In this document: positions 1-3,723 of the stretch, in pieces | How the letters are laid out: each line of letters begins with the position of its first letter | Numbering within the stretch: position 1 is the stretch's first letter | DNA from: Clostridia bacterium | GTDB lineage: Bacteria > Bacillota > Clostridia > Oscillospirales > CAG-272 | Assembly (NCBI GenBank): GCA_017648425.1 | Contig: JAGCJD010000080.1 | Span: 1-5,764, forward strand | Direction: 5' to 3' | Length of the DNA: 5,764 nt | Position numbers and translations under genes: made by a program | The notes under the pieces: model-generated | Seen by the model: only the letters and a program-made list of their open reading frames with translations | Databases searched by the model: none | What the model was told of the DNA's origin: nothing

Positions 1-1
1 A

Positions 2-202
2 AACGAGGTGGAAAGACAAGAAAAGCTTGAAAGCAAGCGATTGCCTGAAAATCTTGACTATATGTCTATAAAGGGGCTTAGAATAGAAGCAGCTCAAAAG
101 CTTACTGCTGTTAAACCGCTGACAATAGGACAAGCTTCAAGAATAAGCGGAGTAAATCCTGCGGATATATCAGTTTTGCTTATATATTTGGGAATGAAAT
201 AA
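2..202 (+). CDS. mnmG: MnmG (GidA) C-terminal end, 5' truncated by window edge
   Basis: This is the last 66 codons of the FAD-dependent tRNA uridine-34 5-carboxymethylaminomethyl modification enzyme, which acts in the cytoplasm in a complex with MnmE. The frame is open from base 2 and ends at TAA 200-202. The visible part matches the family's C-terminal helical domain, which binds MnmE and tRNA: a DYMSIKGLRIEAAQKL stretch followed by the very conserved TIGQASRISGVNPADISVLL signature and a short hydrophobic end. An in-frame GTG at base 8 is internal and not a start, because conserved sequence continues upstream of it. The catalytic and FAD-binding parts lie outside the window. rsmG follows after 31 bp on the same strand, so the two are probably cotranscribed, as in many bacteria. 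The family call is firm from the signature and the neighbouring rsmG. Confidence 0.95.
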   Translation, partial: NEVERQEKLESKRLPENLDYMSIKGLRIEAAQKLTAVKPLTIGQASRISGVNPADISVLLIYLGMK

Positions 203-203
203 A

Positions 204-219
204 TGTTTAACGTGAAACA
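204..219 (+). promoter_or_regulatory. Degenerate parS-like site (15/16) before the rsmG ribosome binding site
   Basis: The sequence TGTTTAACGTGAAACA differs from the Firmicute parS consensus TGTTTCACGTGAAACA only at position 6 (A for C). The right half-site GTGAAACA is intact and the left half is altered within the CACGTG core. It begins directly after the mnmG stop codon and ends two bases before the rsmG Shine-Dalgarno sequence (AAGGGG, 221-226). The flanks add no symmetry, unlike the two exact sites further downstream. It could be a weak ParB site or a decaying one. The match is seen directly; binding is inference. Confidence 0.6.
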
Positions 220-233
220 CAAGGGGAAAACTT

Positions 234-968
234 ATGAATTATCAAGAATTTTCGGATTTTTGCAAGAAAGCATTTAAAGACAATATAAGCTATATAACGG
301 TAACCGAAGAACACATTGAAAAGCTTTATCATCTTACCAACCATATGTTAAAGGTCAATGAAACCATGAATTTGACCGCAATAAAGGACGAAAAGCTGAT
401 AATTTTACGACATTATGTAGATTCAGTGTTCATTTCAGAATATTTAGAGGAAAATTCAAACATAATCGATGTTGGCTGTGGCGCGGGCTTCCCCACGCTC
501 CCGTTGGCAATTTTCAGACCTGATTTAAGGATTACAGCGCTTGATAGCACAGCAAAAAGAATTGATTATGTGAATGGCGCAGCAAAAATGCTGGAACTTA
601 ATAATATAATTGGAATTTCCGAGCGCGCGGAGGTTTTGGCTAACAATAAACAATATCGCGAAAAATTTGATTACGCAACCGCAAGAGCTGTTGCCGCGCT
701 ACCAATACTTACCGAACTTTGCTTGCCCTTTGTTAAAGTTGGCGGCAGTTTTGCTGCAATGAAAGCGCAAAAGGCGCAAGAGGAGCTTGCATTATCAGAA
801 AATGCCATTAAAAAATGTGGCGGCAAACTTGCTGATGTAATTAGCAAGGACTTGTTATATGAAAATGGCGATCGCGAACAGCGGAGTGTAATAGTTACAA
901 AAAAGATAAAACCAACCCCGATAGAATTTCCCAGACATTATTCTAAAATTTCAAAAAAACCGTTATAA
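234..968 (+). CDS. rsmG: RsmG (GidB), 16S rRNA (guanine-527-N7) methyltransferase
   Basis: This 244-residue protein is of normal length for RsmG, which uses S-adenosylmethionine to methylate N7 of G527 in 16S rRNA in the cytoplasm. Family landmarks appear in order: NLTAI (46-50) and HYVDS (60-64) in the N-terminal part, then the SAM-binding glycine-rich loop DVGCGAGFPTLPL (79-91). D104 follows at the end of the next strand, as expected for ribose contact. FDYATARAVA (146-155) and the conserved basic tail ending KKPL (241-244) complete the set. The ATG at 234 is preceded by AAGGGG (221-226) with a 7-bp spacer, which supports this start. The gene lies 31 bp after mnmG and probably shares its transcript. 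A parS-containing palindrome 10 bp after the stop looks like its terminator. Loss of RsmG in other bacteria gives low-level streptomycin resistance. Confidence 0.97.
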   Translation: MNYQEFSDFCKKAFKDNISYITVTEEHIEKLYHLTNHMLKVNETMNLTAIKDEKLIILRHYVDSVFISEYLEENSNIIDVGCGAGFPTLPLAIFRPDLRITALDSTAKRIDYVNGAAKMLELNNIIGISERAEVLANNKQYREKFDYATARAVAALPILTELCLPFVKVGGSFAAMKAQKAQEELALSENAIKKCGGKLADVISKDLLYENGDREQRSVIVTKKIKPTPIEFPRHYSKISKKPL

Positions 969-978
969 ACCTAACAGA

Positions 979-1020
979 AATCGCCAATGTTTCACGTGAA
1001 ACATTGGCGATTATTTGTTT
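979..1020 (+). terminator. Rho-independent-type terminator after rsmG, built on a parS palindrome
   Basis: Bases 979-1012 form a perfect 34-bp inverted repeat with no spacer, with left arm AATCGCCAATGTTTCAC and its exact complement as right arm. It starts 10 bp after the rsmG stop. It is followed by a T-rich run (1011-1024, TTATTTGTTTTTTA). As RNA this would fold into a long stem with a few central bases forming the loop, followed by a U tract, which is the layout of an intrinsic terminator. The same palindrome contains an exact parS, so DNA binding by ParB may be its main role and termination a second one. The structure is seen in sequence; its activity is inferred. Confidence 0.65.
988..1003 (+). 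promoter_or_regulatory. parS site 1 (exact consensus)
   Basis: TGTTTCACGTGAAACA matches the 16-bp bacterial chromosomal parS consensus at every position. parS is where dimeric ParB/Spo0J loads, switches to a CTP-bound sliding clamp and spreads. The symmetry extends 9 bp on each side (979-1012). Its position between rsmG and parA, upstream of the genes for the proteins that use it, is typical for Firmicutes. It lies about 200 bp upstream of the parA start. Confidence 0.95.
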
Positions 1021-1068
1021 TTTATTATGAGTTTTTCAAATATCATGTTAAATCTCGATAAAAATCGA

Positions 1069-1084
1069 TGTTTCACGTGAAACA
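1069..1084 (+). promoter_or_regulatory. parS site 2 (exact consensus)
   Basis: This is a second exact copy of TGTTTCACGTGAAACA, with its centre 81 bp from that of site 1. Symmetry extends 5 bp further each side (ATCGA/TCGAT), giving a perfect 26-bp palindrome at 1064-1089. The site ends 46 bp upstream of the parA -35 box, so ParB loaded here could reach the parA promoter by spreading and repress it. That regulatory effect is inference. No T tract follows on the + strand; an A-rich stretch does, so this copy does not look like a + strand terminator. Confidence 0.95.
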
Positions 1085-1130
1085 TCGATCAAAAAACAAA
1101 GAAAAAATATAAAAAATGATTGATTTTCTA

Positions 1131-1159
1131 TTGCAAAGACAAATGTTTTGTGGTATAAT
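1131..1159 (+). promoter_or_regulatory. Sigma-A-type promoter with extended -10 for parA
   Basis: The -35 box is TTGCAA (1131-1136, four of six consensus bases), followed by a 17-bp spacer and a perfect -10 box TATAAT (1154-1159). TG at 1151-1152 makes it an extended -10. Transcription would start near 1166, leaving a leader of about 33 bases. The preceding A-tracts (1091-1116) resemble an UP element. This is the strongest promoter visible in the window and probably drives parA, the small ParB-like gene and parB. Confidence 0.85.
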
Positions 1160-1198
1160 TTATATGGAATAAATTAAACTGACCGAAAGGAATATACG

Positions 1199-1960
1199 AT
1201 GGCTAAAATTATTTCTCTTGCTAACCAAAAGGGCGGCGTTGGAAAGACGACCTCGTGTGTAAATATAGCAGCATCCCTTGGGCTTCTTGGTTACAGAGTG
1301 CTTGTAATAGACCTTGATCCTCAGGGCAATACCACGAGTGGCGTTGGCATTACAAAAAGAGGTCTTAAAGGCACTACAAAGGAGCTCTTAAACGGTGAAA
1401 TGAGTGTTCGAGAGATCATCAGAGAAACTCCGTATGAGAATTTGAGCGTTATCCCTGCAAACACAACGCTTACAAGCTCGGAATTTGAGCTTTTTGACTT
1501 TGATGATAACGAATATAGAATGAAAAACGCGCTTGAAGAGGTTAAGGACGACTTTGATTACATATTAATAGACTGTCCGCCCTCGCTTGGCAGACTTACT
1601 GTCAATGCGCTTACGGCTTCAAACGGCATAATCGTGCCCATGCAGTGTGAATTTTATGCTCTTGAAGGTCTTTCACAGCTCATGATAACGGTAAAGCTTA
1701 TTCAAAAGCACTACAATCCCGACTTGAATGTGAGCGGAATTCTCATTACTATGTATAATGCAAGGCTTTTGCTTTCAATGCAGGTAATAAATGAGCTTAA
1801 ACGCCATTATGATGACAAGCTGTTTGAAACAAAAATATCAAGAAATGTAAAGCTTTCAGAAGCGCCAAGCTTTGGAAAACCTGTGTTCTATCATGACAAG
1901 AACTCTAAGGGCGCTAAGGAATATCTTGATATTGCCAAAGAGATCGTTTCTCGCATTTGA
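1199..1960 (+). CDS. parA: ParA/Soj chromosome-partitioning ATPase
   Basis: This 253-residue protein is a small, chromosomal-type ParA without an N-terminal HTH domain. It is a deviant Walker ATPase that dimerises on ATP, binds nucleoid DNA and is driven off by ParB. In Bacillus, Soj also regulates DnaA. The deviant P-loop KGGVGKTT (11-18) has both the signature lysine K11 and catalytic K16. VIDLDPQGN (37-44 region) holds the Walker A' aspartate, and ILIDCPPSLG (122-131) is Walker B. ISRNVKLSEAPSFGKPV (213-229) is the conserved C-terminal segment with an arginine implicated in DNA binding. The usual 'DARTNLS' region reads NARLLLS (187-193), a modest variation. ATG 1199 is supported by AAAGGA (1186-1191) 7 bp upstream. 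The next gene begins 16 bp after the stop, indicating one operon with the ParB-like mini-gene and parB. Confidence 0.97.
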   Translation: MAKIISLANQKGGVGKTTSCVNIAASLGLLGYRVLVIDLDPQGNTTSGVGITKRGLKGTTKELLNGEMSVREIIRETPYENLSVIPANTTLTSSEFELFDFDDNEYRMKNALEEVKDDFDYILIDCPPSLGRLTVNALTASNGIIVPMQCEFYALEGLSQLMITVKLIQKHYNPDLNVSGILITMYNARLLLSMQVINELKRHYDDKLFETKISRNVKLSEAPSFGKPVFYHDKNSKGAKEYLDIAKEIVSRI

Positions 1961-1966
1961 GAGCTT

Positions 1967-1971
1967 GGAGG
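1967..1971 (+). promoter_or_regulatory. Ribosome binding site that sets the start of the 75-aa ParB-like gene
   Basis: GGAGG lies 5 bp before ATG 1977. An open frame also extends upstream to an ATG at 1872 inside parA, but that would overlap parA out of frame and has no comparable ribosome binding site. The strong Shine-Dalgarno sequence and the ParB-like MAKK start at 1977 settle the choice. Confidence 0.85.
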
Positions 1972-1976
1972 TTTGT

Positions 1977-2204
1977 ATGGCAAAAAAAGCATCGGGGCTT
2001 GGCAGAGGTCTTGACGAGTTGCTTGACGATAACACGCCTTCGTTAAGGGAAAATAAGGGTAGACCGTTAGTGGAAGCGCGCGGAGAAATACAGGAAATTA
2101 AAAAAACTCCCGTTTCAAGCTTATATGACACAACTCCAAGGTCACTTTATGACACAAAGCCCAGAACAAAAAGCGTAAAATCAAATTTTAAAAATAAAAA
2201 ATAA
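1977..2204 (+). CDS. 75-aa mini-protein carrying only the ParB N-terminal ParA-activating motif
   Basis: This small protein sits between parA and parB. It opens with MAKKASGLGRGLDELLDDN (1-19), closely matching the N-terminal peptide of ParB/Spo0J proteins (typically MAKK..LGRGLDALL). In studied ParBs, a basic residue in this peptide stimulates ParA ATP hydrolysis. Nothing of the ParB nucleotide-binding, HTH or dimerisation domains follows. The rest is polar and probably disordered, with a perfect-register 8-residue tandem repeat, SLYDTTPR (48-55) and SLYDTKPR (56-63), then a basic tail rich in K (64-75). The start is set by GGAGG at 1967-1971. It has the same orientation as its neighbours, 16 bp after parA and 13 bp before parB, with codon use like them. 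It could instead be a remnant of a duplicated parB. However, intact translation signals and low nucleotide identity to the parB start argue against recent decay. Function as a ParA regulator is inference. Confidence 0.8.
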   Translation: MAKKASGLGRGLDELLDDNTPSLRENKGRPLVEARGEIQEIKKTPVSSLYDTTPRSLYDTKPRTKSVKSNFKNKK

Positions 2205-2209
2205 GGTGG
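2203..2209 (+). promoter_or_regulatory. Ribosome binding site deciding the parB start
   Basis: AAGGTGG overlaps the stop codon of the 75-aa gene and lies 8 bp before ATG 2218. An in-frame GTG at 2206 lies within this Shine-Dalgarno sequence and has no ribosome binding site of its own. ATG 2218 also gives the MAKK start usual for ParB. Overlap with the upstream stop suggests translational coupling. Confidence 0.85.
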
Positions 2210-2217
2210 TATTTGAA

Positions 2218-3111
2218 ATGGCCAAAAAAACAGGTGGTCTCGGAAGAGATTTTTACTCGATTTTTGACGATAATATACTTGAAGCGAAAAAAGGCGCGGC
2301 TGAAAATGTAAGAATATCCGACATAGAGCCTCGTCGCGATCAGCCGAGAAAAACTTTTGAAAAGGAAGCATTGGAGCTTCTTGCTGATTCGATAGCTGTT
2401 TATGGTGTATTACAGCCGATTATAGTTCGCCCCAACCCCGTGTCCGAGGGAACTTACGAGATAATTGCGGGAGAACGCCGTTGGAGAGCTTCGAAAATGG
2501 CGGGACTTTCAGAAATTCCTGCGGTTATTTTTGACGGCGACGAGCTTAAAGCGGCGCAGGTTGCGCTTATAGAAAATATTCAACGCGAGGACTTAAACCC
2601 CGTTGAAGAAGCTATGGGATATGGCGCGCTTATTGAAAAGTTTGGTCTTACTCAGGATCAGGTTGCAAAGCAGGTCGGAAGAAGCCGCTCTGCGGTTGCA
2701 AATATTCTTCGTTTATTAAATCTCCCGAGTGAGGTCTTGGAGATGCTTAAAGACGGAGTTATTTCCGAAGGACACGCGAGAGCTCTATTGGGCCTTGGAA
2801 GCGGTGACCTTATGGTAGAATGCGCGAACAAGGTGATTGAGCGTCATCTTTCCGTGCGTGAGACCGAGGCTATGGTTCAGCGTATTAACAATATCCGTGA
2901 GATGCCCGAGCAGGTGAATGAGCATCCTCAGGTAAGGGCGCATATGAAGGAGCTTGAACACAGAGCAATGTCTGCGTTGGGACGAAAGGTGCGCATCTCC
3001 CGTTCTACTCACAAAAAGGTTTTGGAGCTTTCTTACAGTGACGATGAGGACCTTGAAAATCTGCTCTTGTCGCTCTGCGGAGAAAATATTTTCGACGAGG
3101 TCGCAAAATAA
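2218..3111 (+). CDS. parB: ParB/Spo0J chromosome-partitioning protein (CTPase clamp)
   Basis: This 297-residue ParB has a normal length for Firmicute Spo0J. ParB binds parS, hydrolyses CTP as a sliding clamp, recruits SMC and stimulates ParA. Domains in order: N-terminal ParA-contact peptide MAKKTGGLGRDFYSIFDDN (1-19); linker; ParB/Srx nucleotide domain from about 31, with IEPRRDQPRKTF (36-47), GVLQPIIVRPNP (63-74), GERRWRASKMAGL (85-97) and ENIQREDLNPVEEA (119-132). The HTH follows at about 143-168 (LTQDQVAKQVGRSRSAVANILRLL), then ISEGHARALLGL (182-193) and a C-terminal dimerisation region (about 235-297). The CTP-contact motifs GERR and ENIQRED are intact. The N-terminal peptide is unusual: the common GLGRGL reads GLGRDF here, although the arginine is kept. 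The gene is probably coupled to the upstream mini-gene and autoregulated through the nearby parS sites. Confidence 0.97.
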   Translation: MAKKTGGLGRDFYSIFDDNILEAKKGAAENVRISDIEPRRDQPRKTFEKEALELLADSIAVYGVLQPIIVRPNPVSEGTYEIIAGERRWRASKMAGLSEIPAVIFDGDELKAAQVALIENIQREDLNPVEEAMGYGALIEKFGLTQDQVAKQVGRSRSAVANILRLLNLPSEVLEMLKDGVISEGHARALLGLGSGDLMVECANKVIERHLSVRETEAMVQRINNIREMPEQVNEHPQVRAHMKELEHRAMSALGRKVRISRSTHKKVLELSYSDDEDLENLLLSLCGENIFDEVAK

Positions 3112-3196
3112 CACATAATCAATCATAATTTTACAAAATTGCCAAAAATTGGAAATTCAAATTTATCAAGGCGTGCTTTGCTTTGGATAGAGGGTT

Positions 3197-3404
3197 GGCT
3201 TTCGGCTATGATCTCGTGGGTGGTAACAGTTGACAAGGCGGTTCATATTCCATGAGGTAAGGTGTGGCTTTCGGCTATGATCTCGTGGGTGGTAACAGTT
3301 GACGAGGTGGTTCTTATTCCATGAGGTAAGGCGTGGCTTTCGGCTATGGTCTCGTGGGTGGTAACAGTTGACAAAGTGGTTCTTATTTCATGAGGACAAG
3401 GAGC
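3197..3404 (+). repeat. Tandem array of three 69-bp repeats
   Basis: Units start at 3197, 3266 and 3335 with exact 69-bp spacing. The third is 70 bp because of a one-base insertion near its end. The first 38 bases of each unit (GGCTTTCGGCTATGATCTCG and on to GTTGAC) are identical except for one A-to-G change in unit 3. The remaining 31 bases differ at a few positions per pair. Units 1 and 2 differ at four positions in total. A stretch resembling the unit junction (AAGGCGTGCTTTG) occurs at 3168-3180 and a decayed fourth copy begins at 3405. Each unit can form an imperfect stem, ATCTCGTGG (3211-3219) with CCATGAGGT (3250-3258) in unit 1, partly kept as G·U pairs in unit 3. Function unknown. Confidence 0.9.
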
Positions 3405-3555
3405 GGCTTTGTTGGGGGCTATGTGACACAGAATGCTGTTTGAGAGTTGAGTTCAGAGCGAATAGCCGACATAAATGTTGTGTAATTGGCTCGGACAATA
3501 TGCTGTGCTTCTTTGGTAGCGGGTGCTTTAGTGCTTCGAGGTATAGCGAGCAGAT

Positions 3556-3684
3556 ATGAAATATCGTATGGTATTATTTTCAATTGGATTTATTTTTGCC
3601 GAAGCTGTGTTTGCGCAGAATTTGGCGTGTGTTGCAGAAAAAGTCTCAAAAATAAGGCAATCAACAGAGAAAAAAAGATTTTAA
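3556..3684 (+). CDS. Possible 42-aa peptide with signal-like N-terminus (tentative)
   Basis: A short open frame starts at ATG 3556 and ends at TAA 3682-3684. It begins MKYR followed by a hydrophobic stretch (MVLFSIGFIFA, 5-15), then small-residue positions compatible with signal peptidase I (AEA at 15-17 or VFA at 18-20). The C-terminal half is polar and basic, ending KKRF. This arrangement would fit a small exported peptide or a single-span membrane peptide. The ribosome binding signal is weak: GAG at 3548-3550 or GAGG at 3538-3541, the latter too distant. No family is recognised. It lies 39 bp before serS. It may equally be a chance frame in non-coding leader sequence. Confidence 0.3.
   Translation: MKYRMVLFSIGFIFAEAVFAQNLACVAEKVSKIRQSTEKKRF
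3569..3577 (+). promoter_or_regulatory. Possible extended -10 element for serS (weak)
   Basis: TGGTATTAT fits an extended -10 (TGnTATAAT with one mismatch), about 147 bp upstream of the serS start. No reasonable -35 box lies 16-18 bp upstream. It falls within the tentative small ORF, so at most one of the two calls may be meaningful. serS needs its own promoter if parB transcription ends in the gap, but this is only a candidate. Confidence 0.25.
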
Positions 3685-3723
3685 ATAAACTAAGTAAATT
3701 TTACAGCAAAAGAGGTATTAAAA

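Larger units (their letters stand above)
3112..3723. other. 612-bp intergenic region between parB and serS
   Basis: The first 85 bp (3112-3196) are AT-rich with only short weak inverted repeats such as CCAAAAATTGG (3142-3152), and no clear parB terminator. Three 69-bp tandem repeats then occupy 3197-3404, with a decayed fourth start at 3405 that keeps GGCTTT and GGCTATG. Bases 3430-3555 hold nothing I recognise. A small possible secreted-peptide ORF lies at 3556-3684, followed by the serS leader with AGAGGT (3711-3716). Apparent longer + strand frames across 3368-3830 have no Shine-Dalgarno or family resemblance, and one runs into serS out of frame. I see no tRNA or T-box. Confidence 0.7.

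Noticed and set aside
1013..1130. Possible oriC elements (DnaA boxes) in the rsmG-parA gap
   Set aside because: The region is AT-rich but I found no TTATNCACA-type boxes on either strand. The origin is probably outside the window.
1872..1976. Longer N-terminus for the ParB-like mini-gene starting inside parA
   Set aside because: It would overlap parA out of frame and lacks a good ribosome binding site. GGAGG before ATG 1977 and the MAKK start are decisive.
2206..2217. GTG start four codons upstream for ParB
   Set aside because: The GTG lies within the Shine-Dalgarno sequence that serves ATG 2218, and ParB proteins normally begin MAKK or similar.
3215..3234. T-box-like GGGTGGTAAC motif upstream of serS
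   Set aside because: The T-box signature is AGGGTGGTACCGCG. Here it reads GGGTGGTAACAG, is repeated three times about 400 bp from serS, and lacks a specifier stem and an antiterminator/terminator pair.
3237..3255. tRNA-like T-arm (GGTTCATATTCC) in the repeats
   Set aside because: The flanking bases do not pair as a T stem, the conserved A58 position is T, and no anticodon or acceptor stem is present.
3197..3404. CRISPR-like array (38-bp core plus 31-bp 'spacers')
   Set aside because: The intervening 31-bp segments are nearly identical between units, so they are part of one 69-bp tandem repeat. No cas genes are in the window.
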